A stretch of 64,000 bases of DNA from Deltaproteobacteria bacterium (GTDB taxonomy: Bacteria; Myxococcota_A; UBA796; GCA-2862545), in contig JAFGVK010000107.1 in assembly GCA_016938035.1 (NCBI GenBank), forward strand, positions 1 through 64,000. Direction: 5' to 3'. Made by a program: the position numbers and the translations under genes. The notes beneath the pieces were generated by a model, which saw only the letters and a program-made list of their open reading frames with translations, was not told the origin of the DNA and searched no databases. The first letter of the stretch is position 1. Every line of letters begins with the position of its first letter. Shown here piece after piece: positions 15,386 to 23,200 of this stretch.

Positions 15386-16627
15386 GTGCCCCTGTACGCC
15401 CTTCTCCTCCCCGTGCTCCTCGGCTGTAGCGAGCCTGACGAGACCGGGACAGAGGACCCCTCATCCTTCGTCGACTCGACCTACGTTCGCATCACCAACC
15501 CCGCAGAGGGCGCCACGGTCGAAGCGTCCTTCTGGGTCAGCTTCGCGGCGGGCGCCGACGTAGACAAGGTCAGGCTCCAGCTCGACGGAGAGGTGATCAC
15601 CGCCTATCTCGATCCGGCGGAGCGCAAGGTCGAGGTGAGCGCGTCCTCCGGGCGGCACCGCCTCATCGCGAGCGCCTACGACGCGGGCAGGGCGCTGCTC
15701 TCCCAGGACATCGTCAACCTGCGGGTGCTCCCCAGCGACGCGGAGGGGGGGTGGGTGAGCATCCAGACCCCAGTGGACGGGTCGCACCCCGTGGATCCGG
15801 TCCAGGTGGTCGTGGAGACCTCCGACAACCTGGACACAGTGCGCCTCTTCGCCGACGGCTACCTGCTCGGCGAGGTGGGCGAGGGCGGGGTGTTCACCGC
15901 CGACTTCGCGACCGTCGGCTACGCGCGGCAGCTAGAGGCCCGGGGCTACGCCGACGGGGAGCAGCGCTCGGTCGACGCGATCACCATCACCCCGGAGCAG
16001 GGGGAGGACCCTGGCCCCTCCTCCTTCAACCAGCTGGTGCTCGACCTGATCGACACCTACCCCGAGGACGGGACCTACTCGTATTACTGGCCCACCTCGG
16101 GTGGTTGGTCGGGGTCCACACGAGACATCTGGTATCAGGATCGCCTCATCGCCGACGACGGCGGCTACTCCTCCTGCTACTGCTCCGGCATCACCTGGGA
16201 GCTGTTCCTCCGCGCCTGGGGCGAGTGGGACCGCTCCCATGGGGGAGACGGCGAAGATCTCAACGGCCTGAGCGCCGACGAGGTGATGACCATGCGGGGG
16301 GACTGGTATGTGCGCGAGTTGGACGGCCCCGGGCCCAGCACCGCCCTGATCAGCACCGGCACTGGCGACGAGGTGCCCTCCTTCGCGGACTGGCGCCCCG
16401 GCGACTTCGTGCAGCTCTGGCGCCGCTCTGGATCGGGTCACACCGTGGTCTTCGACGGGTGGATCACCGACGCGGCCGGCAACCGGCTGGGGATGGCGTA
16501 TGTGAGTTGCCAGGGGAGCACCGACGGCTTCGGACACCACGACGAGTATTTCGGCACCGGCACCTCGGCCCTCGACCCCTCGAAGCTGTACGCGGGTCGG
16601 GCGCTCATGCCCGCCGACTGGTACTGA
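15386..16627 (+). CDS. Lipoprotein with Ig-like repeats and NlpC/P60-CHAP-like domain
   Basis: A 413-residue lipoprotein. The GTG at 15386 has GAGAGG upstream and gives MPLYALLLPVLLGC, a short signal with lipobox LLGC (lipidated Cys14). Two Ig/bacterial big-domain-like segments (about 30-115 and 120-202) are followed by a papain-like domain. YCSGITWELF (Cys266) resembles the DCSG nucleophile motif of NlpC/P60, and GSGHTVVFDGW (His352) the catalytic His strand of CHAP/NlpC enzymes, with WRPGDFVQLW before it. It may cleave or bind peptidoglycan peptides at the outer membrane. TATATT at 15359-15364 could be the -10 element. Confident as a lipoprotein, moderate for the enzyme class. Confidence 0.75.
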   Translation: MPLYALLLPVLLGCSEPDETGTEDPSSFVDSTYVRITNPAEGATVEASFWVSFAAGADVDKVRLQLDGEVITAYLDPAERKVEVSASSGRHRLIASAYDAGRALLSQDIVNLRVLPSDAEGGWVSIQTPVDGSHPVDPVQVVVETSDNLDTVRLFADGYLLGEVGEGGVFTADFATVGYARQLEARGYADGEQRSVDAITITPEQGEDPGPSSFNQLVLDLIDTYPEDGTYSYYWPTSGGWSGSTRDIWYQDRLIADDGGYSSCYCSGITWELFLRAWGEWDRSHGGDGEDLNGLSADEVMTMRGDWYVRELDGPGPSTALISTGTGDEVPSFADWRPGDFVQLWRRSGSGHTVVFDGWITDAAGNRLGMAYVSCQGSTDGFGHHDEYFGTGTSALDPSKLYAGRALMPADWY

Positions 16628-16944
16628 GATCGACTCCCCCCTGCAGGTTCGGGTCACGCGGGCCGGCCCCCGGAGCGCTCCATCCGTCGGCCATGACGCA
16701 GGAGGGGCTCCCCCCCCCTGATCCCCACCGAGCCTCTTGACCTGGCCCCTGGCGGGACAGCGCCCCTCCGCCCGCCTCTTCGCGACCGAGGCAGGGCGGG
16801 ACCCGCAGACCCTCCCGGCCCGCCTAGCCCGGCTCCCCTCGACCTGTAGCGGCACCCGGCCCCCCCCTGACCCCTTGGGCAGGAGAAGCACCGCGCTGCC
16901 CCCGCCGCCCACCTCCCGGCGACCCCGGTGTGGCCCGGCCCCGG
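16628..16944. other. Convergent spacer without recognisable features
   Basis: This is 317 bases between the 3' ends of the NlpC-like lipoprotein gene and dam. It is extremely C-rich on the plus strand. I see no conserved gene, no copy of the dispersed element and no convincing long stem-loop, only short GGCC/CCGG-type palindromes near 16929-16955. Confidence 0.4.
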
Positions 16945-17787
16945 CTAGGCCGCGGGCCCTATCGCCGCGATCACCTCGGCGACCGCCTCTCTGCTGCCCG
17001 CGTTGCGGGAGATCGCCCGCGCCACACGAGGCCGCGCGACATGCTCAAAGCCGCTGATCTCCGGGTAGATCTCGTTCCGCACCACCGGCAGGTCGTGGTT
17101 GGAGAGCACCACCCTGGCCCCCCGCATCCCCGCCACCCGCGCGTGGTGCGCTAGGCTCTTCTGCTCGGCGAGGCCAAAGGGAGAGGAGTGGTAGCCGGTG
17201 AAGCTGGCGCTGGCGCTGAGCGGTACGTAGGGAGGATCGCAGTAGACCTGATCTCCCTCCCCCGCCCTGCCGATCACCTCGGCGAAGCTCCCCGAGACCA
17301 GCTCAGCCCCCTGCAGGAGCCTCCCTACCTCGCGGATGTGCTCCGGGCTTGGGATCGCGAGGTGGGTGTACCGCCCCACGGGCACGTTGAACTCGCCCTT
17401 ACGGTTCTCCCTATACAGCCCGTTGAAGCCGGCACGGTTGAGCCAGATGAAGCGGGCCGCGTGGAGCGGGCTCCGCCACGGACCGCGGTTGTAGTCATCG
17501 CGGATGTCGTAGTAACGCTCGCGCCAGTCCGAGTCGGGGAGACGGTCCAAGGCCGCGATGACACCGTCCGCGTCATCTCGCACCGCGCGGTGAACCTCGA
17601 CGAGCTTCTCGTTGATGTCCGAGAGCACGGCGCGGCCCACCTCTCCCCGTGCCTTGCGGTACAGGTAGACGGCTGCGGCGCCGAGGAACGGCTCGTAGTA
17701 GGTGCCTTCGCATGTCTGTCCGAACACAGTCGAGATCTGCGGCGCAAGGCGGGCCTTACCCCCGGCCCACTTCAGGATGGGTTTCAT
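16945..17787 (-). CDS. Dam-family adenine-N6 DNA methyltransferase
   Basis: A 280-residue methyltransferase of the Dam/DpnM (D12 class) type, methylating adenine in short DNA sites, typically GATC. It has the N-terminal ILKWAGGK motif (residues 4-11), the SAM-binding YYEPFLGAAAVYL (30-42) and the catalytic DPPYVPLS (184-191), in the order expected for this class, with FNGLYRENRKGEFNVPVG between. I start it at the ATG at 17787, where homologues begin (MKPILKWAGGK). The frame extends to a GTG at 17823. No restriction partner is next to it, so it is probably an orphan regulatory or repair-marking enzyme, or a relic of a restriction system. Confidence 0.9.
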   Translation of the reverse strand: MKPILKWAGGKARLAPQISTVFGQTCEGTYYEPFLGAAAVYLYRKARGEVGRAVLSDINEKLVEVHRAVRDDADGVIAALDRLPDSDWRERYYDIRDDYNRGPWRSPLHAARFIWLNRAGFNGLYRENRKGEFNVPVGRYTHLAIPSPEHIREVGRLLQGAELVSGSFAEVIGRAGEGDQVYCDPPYVPLSASASFTGYHSSPFGLAEQKSLAHHARVAGMRGARVVLSNHDLPVVRNEIYPEISGFEHVARPRVARAISRNAGSREAVAEVIAAIGPAA

Positions 17788-17890
17788 CTCTGCAGCCTTG
17801 TGCCTTCCCAAATTACCCACCACAGTATAGCATCGCTGCGAGAGATCGGCTTGCCTCGCCGATCATCATCGAGCGCAAGGAAAGGCCTCG

Positions 17891-17919
17891 GTGATCCGTT
17901 ATCCCCGTTGAAGGATCAC
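17891..17919 (+). promoter_or_regulatory. Inverted repeat upstream of the 17937 gene
   Basis: GTGATCC (17891-17897) and GGATCAC (17913-17919) form a perfect 7-bp inverted repeat with a 15-base gap, 17 bases before the ATG. It contains two GATC sites and lies beside a dam gene. It could be an operator or a leader hairpin; the sequence cannot decide. Confidence 0.35.
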
Positions 17920-17936
17920 AATCGGAGATCGAAAAA

Positions 17937-18554
17937 ATGCAAAAGACCTGGATCGGCGTAGCCGCAGCGGCGGTGCTCGGGGTGCTCATCGCGGGCGCCG
18001 CCTTCTCCCTCTCCTCACCAGACACAGGGGGCGAGCTGGCTGCCCGCCCGAAGCAGATCCCCCACCTCAAGGGCGCAGACATCCCCCCCGCCCAGCAGGA
18101 GGACTGGCACCCGGATCAGGTCGCCAGGCGCCTCGCGGAGCAGGCGGAGGCAGAGGGCGGCGCCCCCGCCCCAGGGCTGGTGAACGGGAGGTCGTCGGTC
18201 CAGAATGGCGGAAACCCCGTCTCCGCCGGGGTGGAGGAGGCGAGGCAGGCGCCAGAGGTGCGGGCGGTGGGCATGAAGACCGCCTCCTGGACCGAGGTGC
18301 GGCGCTTGCTGATGCAGCACCAGGACGACCAGGACGCAGCCGAGCTCGTGCCCGCCATCAACCAGCTCACCCGCGACATGTTCGACGGGAGGCGCGAGCC
18401 CTGGAACCTCGACTACGCCGACATCGAGCGCAGGGAGGCCGAGCTGGCCGCGAGGCTGCGCGACAGGTACCCCAACGATCCCAGCATCGCCAAGGCCCTC
18501 GCCAGGATCGACGAGGTCCAGTCCCAGTACAGCTCCGGAGCCCTCGCGCAGTAG
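17937..18554 (+). CDS. Membrane-anchored periplasmic protein, unknown
   Basis: A 205-residue protein that I do not recognise. An N-terminal hydrophobic segment (QKTWIGVAAAAVLGVLIAG, about 2-24) acts as a signal or anchor. The rest is hydrophilic. Residues 45-105 are low-complexity and Ala/Glu/Pro-rich. Residues 110-200 look helical (TEVRRLLMQHQDDQDAAEL), ending in a repeat-like KALARIDEVQSQYSSGALAQ. The ATG is preceded by CGGAG nine bases upstream and by an inverted repeat. Possibly an envelope assembly or scaffolding protein, but no function is supported. Confidence 0.6.
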   Translation: MQKTWIGVAAAAVLGVLIAGAAFSLSSPDTGGELAARPKQIPHLKGADIPPAQQEDWHPDQVARRLAEQAEAEGGAPAPGLVNGRSSVQNGGNPVSAGVEEARQAPEVRAVGMKTASWTEVRRLLMQHQDDQDAAELVPAINQLTRDMFDGRREPWNLDYADIERREAELAARLRDRYPNDPSIAKALARIDEVQSQYSSGALAQ

Positions 18555-18615
18555 CCTGCCCCGGGGGGCGGTGCTCCGCGAGGACAGGGAGGCCCCGCGA
18601 GGGGCCAGTCAGCGG

Positions 18616-18660
18616 GCGGGTTCTACCCGCAGCCAGCGGCGCTCGCGGGGCGAACGCCCC
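18616..18660. terminator. Two GC hairpins in convergent spacer
   Basis: GCGGG-TTCTA-CCCGC (18616-18630) and GGGGC-GAAC-GCCCC (about 18647-18660) are adjacent tight hairpins between two convergent genes. They lack T-tracts. A terminator role is inferred from position. Confidence 0.4.
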
Positions 18661-18670
18661 GGTGAGGGCG

Positions 18671-19462
18671 CTACTGCGCGGGCATCGTCATGGTAGAGAC
18701 CGGCGCGAAGACCATCTTGCCGACCATCACCGCAGACAGCACGGTGTTCATCCCGGCCATGCCGGCCGAGTCACCGTTGTTCATCCCCGCGACGCCGACG
18801 GCGTAGACCGCCTCACCCGGGAAGGCCGTGCCGGGGATCTCGATGGTCCCCACCCCTGCGCTGCCGTGGGTGAAGTCATAGTACGCCCGCACGTCCTGCG
18901 GCTCGTTGGAGTACGTGACCTCGCCGCTCGACCCGTCGAGCACCACGACGAGCGCCGAGTCGAAGGCCCCCCCCGAGAGATCCAGCACCAGCGGCTCGCC
19001 CGCGGTGTGCTGCTCGGGGACAGACAGCGCTACGGCCTGCGGCAGGGCGAGCGGCACCGAGGCGTCGGTGTCGCCGATTCCCGCGACGTTCAGGGTCCAC
19101 GCAGCGCCCGGCGCGTAGGTCACCCCAGCCTCGGGGGTCAGGGCGTAGGCGCCGGCGCCCAGCTCGTTCAGGGCGGCGTCGCCCATCACATCACCCATCA
19201 GGCTCACCTGTGCGCCCTCGACGGGGGCCTGGTCGATCTCCTCGACGTTGCTCGCGTCGGCGAGGAAGATCATCGCCAGCGTTCCCTCCTTGAAGTCGGT
19301 CTGGGAGAGATCGATGTACTCCGACTCGGGAGGCTCCACCCCGAGGATCATCCCCTGCACCACCAGCGGGTTGGTGAGGCCCTCAAAGATGTCTTTCCCC
19401 TGATCAAAATACTCGCAGCCAGCCAGGGGCAGCAGCAAACCCATCACGAAATACTTGCGCAT
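18671..19462 (-). CDS. Outer-surface lipoprotein, unknown
   Basis: A 263-residue lipoprotein. The signal MRKYFVMGLLLPLAGC ends in lipobox LAGC (lipidated Cys16). The mature part is acidic and beta-rich, with segments that read like carboxypeptidase-regulatory or Ig-like strands (EGAQVSLMGDVMGDAALNEL). The C-terminal half is rich in Gly, Ala and Met (GVAGMNNGDSAGMAGMN). There is no catalytic motif. GAGGAG lies five bases before the ATG, and a strong hairpin followed by TTTT lies just upstream in the leader. Function unknown. Confidence 0.65.
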   Translation of the reverse strand: MRKYFVMGLLLPLAGCEYFDQGKDIFEGLTNPLVVQGMILGVEPPESEYIDLSQTDFKEGTLAMIFLADASNVEEIDQAPVEGAQVSLMGDVMGDAALNELGAGAYALTPEAGVTYAPGAAWTLNVAGIGDTDASVPLALPQAVALSVPEQHTAGEPLVLDLSGGAFDSALVVVLDGSSGEVTYSNEPQDVRAYYDFTHGSAGVGTIEIPGTAFPGEAVYAVGVAGMNNGDSAGMAGMNTVLSAVMVGKMVFAPVSTMTMPAQ

Positions 19463-19480
19463 TGTGTCTCCTCACTTAAA

Positions 19481-19506
19481 ACGCGCCCTGTGTAGCAGGG
19501 GCGCGT
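19481..19506 (-). promoter_or_regulatory. Leader hairpin with T-tract before the 18671-19462 gene
   Basis: Read on the minus strand, ACGCGCCC and GGGCGCGT form an 8-bp stem followed directly by TTTTAAG and then the GAGGAG ribosome site of the lipoprotein gene. The form is that of an intrinsic terminator, so this may be an attenuator, an mRNA-stabilising leader, or a terminator for read-through transcripts. Confidence 0.4.
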
Positions 19507-19520
19507 GTTCCGTCGCCGTC

Positions 19521-19566
19521 TTGACGCCCGGCTGACTTGTCACTAAGTTGCCGTGCTTTCTATCAT
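19521..19566 (+). promoter_or_regulatory. Candidate sigma-70 promoter for the 19601-20866 genes
   Basis: Two overlapping candidates are visible: TTGACG (19521-19526), 17 bases, TAAGTT (19544-19549); and TTGTCA (19537-19542), 18 bases, TATCAT (19561-19566). Either fits transcription starting shortly before the ATG at 19601. Confidence 0.45.
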
Positions 19567-19600
19567 CCTGCCACCCCGCACAGCTCAACAGGGGAAAATC

Positions 19601-19780
19601 ATGGCCTCCAATACCAAGCAGACGACCTTCCGCCGCAAGCTCCGCGCCAACAAGATGGGCGCATCCCGCAAGGCGTACATCCGCGCCCACGGGACCACCC
19701 CGGTGTTCCCCGTGCACAGCGCCGACGCGGTGGCGAACGCCCCCGCAGCACAGCTCGCGCCGGCCAAGACCGAAGGCTAG
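19601..19780 (+). CDS. Small basic protein upstream of holB
   Basis: A 59-residue protein, MASNTKQTTFRRKLRANKMG at its start. The first 30 residues are strongly basic (RRKLRANKMGASRKAYIRAHG), followed by GTTPVFPVHS and an Ala-rich tail. This pattern resembles small conserved ribosome-associated-like proteins of deltaproteobacteria, but I cannot name a family. AGGGG lies six bases before the ATG, and a good promoter candidate precedes it. It sits 12 bases before holB on the same strand and so probably shares its transcript. Nucleic-acid or ribosome binding is inferred from charge only. Confidence 0.65.
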   Translation: MASNTKQTTFRRKLRANKMGASRKAYIRAHGTTPVFPVHSADAVANAPAAQLAPAKTEG

Positions 19781-19792
19781 CGGCAGCTGGCC

Positions 19793-20866
19793 GTGAGCGC
19801 ACCGGAGCCCTCCCCCCCCGTGAAGGAGGGGGTGATCGGGCAGCAGGTGGCCTTCGCTCGCGTCCGTGAGTGGTTCGCGAGAGACAGGTTCCCCCACTCG
19901 CTCCTCATCGAGGGTCCGGGCGGGGTGGGCAAGCGCGCCATGGCGCTCCAAATCGCCGCGATCGCCAACTGCGAGACGAGCGATGGGTGCGGCACCTGCA
20001 GGTCCTGCAGGCTGATCGCCGCGGGGGAGCACCCCGACGTGATCGCCCTGGAGCCAGACCCCGCCAAGGCCTCGGCGCGGATCTCAGTGGACCAGGTGCG
20101 GGAGGTCATCCGCCGGGCCGGCTACCACAGGTACCTGGGCCGGCACAGGGTGGTGATCATCGACCCTGCGGACGCCATGGGGGTGGAGGCCGCCAACGCG
20201 CTGCTCAAGACCCTGGAGGAGCCTCTGGAGGGCACGCACTTCATCCTGCTCACCAGCAGGCCCCAGGCGCTGCTCCCCACCATCCGCTCCCGCGTCCAGC
20301 GTCTCCGGCTGGGGGCGGTGGATCCCCTGGTGATGAGCGCGTGGCTCGACACCAGGGGGCACGGGCCGGTGGCGGAGCGGGCCGCGCGGCTGGCGGAGGG
20401 CCGCCCTGGCCTGGCGCTATCCCTGGCAGAGGGCGGGCTGGAGCGCAGAGATCAGCTGCTCTCCGAGCTGCACCGAGCGCTGGGCGCTGACCTGAAGGAG
20501 ATGACCGACTGGACCTCCTCCCAGATCAGCGGCTCCAGGGCTCAGTGGACCGGCCGTGTGGAGGAGATCTTGGAGCTGCTGGAGGATCTCGTCCGCGACG
20601 CGACGCTGGTGGGCGCAGGCGCTGCGCTCCCCCTCCGAATGCCCGAGGTGTCCCACCTCTCCGAGGCATGGGCAGAGGTCCTCTGGCCGGGGGGCGTGAC
20701 GCGCTGCGCCCAGGCCATCGCCGAGTGCAGGCAGGCGATGGCGGCGAACGCCAACGGCCGCCTGCTCCTCGACACCCTGCTCGCCCGCCTCGCGACAGAG
20801 CTGGGCAGGGCGCGGCGTGCGCCGCTTCACCCCGATTCTCCCGCCCTCGCGCGGGATCTCCCCTGA
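19793..20866 (+). CDS. holB: DNA polymerase III delta-prime subunit
   Basis: Clamp-loader subunit of the replicative polymerase, 357 residues. The AAA+ domain shows VIGQQ (14-18), the P-loop GPGGVGKR (41-48), in which Arg replaces the usual Thr/Ser after Lys as is common in delta-prime, the zinc-ribbon cysteines 60, 66, 69 and 72, and the sensor region NALLKTLEEP with the SRC-like arginine motif TIRSR. The start is a GTG at 19793. It lies after the small basic gene and before the rpsP operon, which has its own promoter. Confidence 0.92.
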   Translation: MSAPEPSPPVKEGVIGQQVAFARVREWFARDRFPHSLLIEGPGGVGKRAMALQIAAIANCETSDGCGTCRSCRLIAAGEHPDVIALEPDPAKASARISVDQVREVIRRAGYHRYLGRHRVVIIDPADAMGVEAANALLKTLEEPLEGTHFILLTSRPQALLPTIRSRVQRLRLGAVDPLVMSAWLDTRGHGPVAERAARLAEGRPGLALSLAEGGLERRDQLLSELHRALGADLKEMTDWTSSQISGSRAQWTGRVEEILELLEDLVRDATLVGAGAALPLRMPEVSHLSEAWAEVLWPGGVTRCAQAIAECRQAMAANANGRLLLDTLLARLATELGRARRAPLHPDSPALARDLP

Positions 20867-20896
20867 TCCCTTCGCGAGGTTCACGCCTCCTCTCCT

Positions 20897-20925
20897 TTGA
20901 CAATCTCACCCCAGCACAGTAAAAC
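20897..20925 (+). promoter_or_regulatory. Sigma-70 promoter of the rpsP operon
   Basis: A consensus -35 TTGACA (20897-20902) is separated by exactly 17 bases from TAAAAC (20920-20925), a plausible -10. It lies about 40 bases before the rpsP start and is the best sigma-70 promoter I see in the window, as expected for a ribosomal protein operon. Confidence 0.7.
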
Positions 20926-20964
20926 GCGGGGCAACCCTTTCACACAGCAAGGATGGGACAAAGA

Positions 20965-21219
20965 ATGGTCCGAATCCGTCTTACTCGCATGGGCGCCAAG
21001 AAGAAGCCCTTCTACCGTGTCATCGCCGCCGACAGCCGGTCCCCCAGGGACGGGTCGTTCATCGAGCAGCTCGGCTACTACGATCCCATGCAGGATCCGT
21101 ACAAGATCGAGCTGAAGATGGAGCGCGTGAACTACTGGATCGGCCAGGGTGCCCAGCCCTCTGACACCGTCAAGCGCCTGATCAAGAAGTTCGAGAGCAA
21201 CACCGCGGCGAGCGTCTGA
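20965..21219 (+). CDS. rpsP: 30S ribosomal protein S16
   Basis: An 84-residue ribosomal protein, beginning [20 protein letters not shown], which is nearly the family consensus, with [19 protein letters not shown] following. S16 helps 30S assembly. I use the ATG at 20965 because homologues start MV[KR]IRL. An ATG at 20953 would add four residues and has no room for a binding site. It is the first gene of the classic rpsP-khpA-rimM-trmD-rplS order. Confidence 0.97.
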   Translation: MVRIRLTRMGAKKKPFYRVIAADSRSPRDGSFIEQLGYYDPMQDPYKIELKMERVNYWIGQGAQPSDTVKRLIKKFESNTAASV

Positions 21220-21467
21220 TGGAGGCCCTCACCCTCCACCTCGCCCGCCACATCGTCTCTCACCCCGAGGATCTCCGGGTGCAGGAGATCTCTGGCGAGG
21301 CGTCGGTGGTCGTAGAGCTGGTCGTCCACCCAGAGGATGAGGCGCGCGTCCGCGGCGAGAACGACCGCACCCTCCGCGCGATGAGCAACATCCTCTCGGC
21401 TGCCGCCGGTCGTCGCAAGGCCACCCTTGATCTGGTGCCTCCTGATGCCTTCGGAGCCGAAGAGTAG
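21219..21467 (+). CDS. khpA: KH-domain RNA-binding protein KhpA
   Basis: An 82-residue KH-domain protein in the position always held by khpA, after rpsP. It shares one base with the S16 stop (TGATG). KhpA normally binds RNA with partner KhpB and influences cell division and translation. Here the GXXG loop reads GEND (46-49), so the last Gly is Asp, which may weaken RNA binding. The second half (RTLRAMSNILSAAAGRRKAT) still fits the KH helices. Start and identity are supported by order and length. Confidence 0.85.
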   Translation: MEALTLHLARHIVSHPEDLRVQEISGEASVVVELVVHPEDEARVRGENDRTLRAMSNILSAAAGRRKATLDLVPPDAFGAEE

Positions 21468-21987
21468 CGAGGGCCTGATCCGCGAGATCGAGCTGGGGTA
21501 CATCTCCGGTGTGTTCGGTGTTCGCGGTGAGGTCCGACTGCACCTCTACAACGAGGACTCGTTCCTCTTGCAGGGTGTGCACGCGCTGACGCTGCTGTCT
21601 TCCGCCGGTGAGCGCCGCGCGGTCCGGCTGAGCGCGCGCTCCGGCGCGGGCCGCAGGGTGCTTGGGCGCATCGAAGGCGTGGGTGACCGGGACCAGGCCG
21701 CCTCGCTGCAGGGATGGAAGCTCCTCGTCCGAGAGGACGCGCTCCCGCCCCTGGAGGAGGACGAGTTCTGGACCTGGCAGGCGGAGGGTATGGCGGTCTT
21801 TCTCTCCGGCCAGGACGCCCCGATCGGCGTGGTCACCGCGGTGCACTCTACCCCGGCGGGCGAAATCTTCGCGATCCGCACCGAGGGCGGAGAGGCCTTC
21901 GTCCCCTCGCTCGAGGAGTTCGTGCTGGAGATCGACACCGCGCAGGGCAGACTTGTCCTCGCGCCAGACGCCCTGAGCGAGCTCTGA
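21445..21987 (+). CDS. rimM: Ribosome maturation factor RimM
   Basis: A 180-residue 16S rRNA processing factor that binds S19 during 30S assembly. The N-terminal RimM barrel is marked by LGYISGVFGVRGEVRLHLYN (about 18-37), and the PRC-barrel by IGVVTAVHSTPAGEIFAIRT and the AFVPSLEEFVLEID end. The ATG at 21445 lies inside khpA (23-base overlap). Another ATG at 21427 would overlap more. It is two bases from trmD. Confidence 0.93.
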   Translation: MPSEPKSSEGLIREIELGYISGVFGVRGEVRLHLYNEDSFLLQGVHALTLLSSAGERRAVRLSARSGAGRRVLGRIEGVGDRDQAASLQGWKLLVREDALPPLEEDEFWTWQAEGMAVFLSGQDAPIGVVTAVHSTPAGEIFAIRTEGGEAFVPSLEEFVLEIDTAQGRLVLAPDALSEL

Positions 21988-21988
21988 G

Positions 21989-22702
21989 ATGCGCTTCGAC
22001 GTGCTCACCCTCCACCCCGAGCTGGTCCGAGCGCCGCTGGGGCAGTCCATCCTGGGCCGCGCCGCGACCGAGGGCCTGATCGAGGTGGGTATTCACGACA
22101 TCCGAGCGCACGCCACCGACCGGCACCGGACCGTGGACGACGCCCCCTACGGGGGCGGCGCCGGGATGGTCATGAAGGTGGACATCGTGGGCGCGGCCCT
22201 CGACGCCGTCCGCAGGCCAGACAGCCACGTGATCCTCACCTCCGCCGCGGGCAGGCCCTTCACCCAGCGGCGGGCGGAGGAGCTGGCCAAGCTGCCTCAC
22301 CTGATCCTCCTCTGCGGCCACTACGAGGGCATCGACGCGCGCGTCGAGGCGCTGGTCGACGAGGAGATCTCGCTAGGCGACTTCGTGCTCACGGGTGGCG
22401 AGCTCGCCGCGATGGCGATCATTGACGCCACCGCGAGGCTGCTGCCGGGGGTGCTGGGCAACGCCGCGTCCTCGGTGGACGAGTCCCACACCTCGGGGCT
22501 GCTGGAGTATCCGCAGTTCACAAGGCCCAGAGCGTGGCGCGGGCAGGCTGTGCCTGAGGTGTTGCTCTCGGGCCATCACGGGAAGATCCAGGCCTGGCGC
22601 GCGGCGCAGGCCGAGGAGCGCACCCGTTCCCGTCGGCCCGACCTCTGGGCGAGATTCGTTGTAGAGAAGTCGAAGGTTGACGAACCCTCCAGCGAAGAAT
22701 AA
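21989..22702 (+). CDS. trmD: tRNA (guanine-37-N1)-methyltransferase TrmD
   Basis: A 237-residue SPOUT methyltransferase that makes m1G37 in tRNAs and prevents frameshifting. Conserved motifs: FDVLTLHPE near the start, DDAPYGGGAGMVM (about 50-62), LCGHYEGIDARV (about 109-120) and SLGDFVLTGGE (about 128-138), with the trefoil-knot region in between. Length and operon place are typical. The ATG lies two bases after the rimM stop. Confidence 0.97.
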   Translation: MRFDVLTLHPELVRAPLGQSILGRAATEGLIEVGIHDIRAHATDRHRTVDDAPYGGGAGMVMKVDIVGAALDAVRRPDSHVILTSAAGRPFTQRRAEELAKLPHLILLCGHYEGIDARVEALVDEEISLGDFVLTGGELAAMAIIDATARLLPGVLGNAASSVDESHTSGLLEYPQFTRPRAWRGQAVPEVLLSGHHGKIQAWRAAQAEERTRSRRPDLWARFVVEKSKVDEPSSEE

Positions 22703-22774
22703 ACCGCGCTGGATTCACTTTTGATGCGACTGCCCGGACCCTCCGGACCTGGCGCGCAGATCATGGGGGCTTTC

Positions 22775-23200
22775 ATGAACATCGTAGAGACGATCGAGTC
22801 AGAAATCGTCAAGGCGCGGGCTCGCAACGACGTCGACGTGCGTCCCGGCGACACCGTTCGGGTACACGTCCGGATCGTAGAGGGCAACAAGGAGCGCACT
22901 CAGGTCTATGAGGGCACCGTCATCCGCATCAAGCTGGGCGGCCCTCGCACCACCTTCACCGTGCGCAAGATCTCGTCTGGGGTTGGCGTGGAGCGGATCT
23001 TCCCCGCCTCCTCTCCCAACATCATGAAGATCGAGATCACCGCGCGTCACAAGGTGCGGCGCGCCAAGCTCCACTACCTCCGCGATCGCCAGGGCAAGGC
23101 CGCGCGCCTCAAGCCGATGCGCGAGTTTGTGGCGAACGCGAACGAGACCAAGGTGCGTCACCGGAAGCGGGGCAAGCGGAAGCACGTCGCGGCCGAGTAG
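22775..23200 (+). CDS. rplS: 50S ribosomal protein L19
   Basis: A 141-residue ribosomal protein at the 30S-50S interface. It starts [10 protein letters not shown] with GGGGG five bases upstream, followed by the typical FRPGDTVRV-like segment ([17 protein letters not shown]), [10 protein letters not shown] and [14 protein letters not shown]. The C-terminus extends about 25 residues beyond the minimal family in a basic tail ([11 protein letters not shown]). An open frame upstream to 22721 has no homologous residues. Overlaps yraN by one base. Confidence 0.96.
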   Translation: MNIVETIESEIVKARARNDVDVRPGDTVRVHVRIVEGNKERTQVYEGTVIRIKLGGPRTTFTVRKISSGVGVERIFPASSPNIMKIEITARHKVRRAKLHYLRDRQGKAARLKPMREFVANANETKVRHRKRGKRKHVAAE

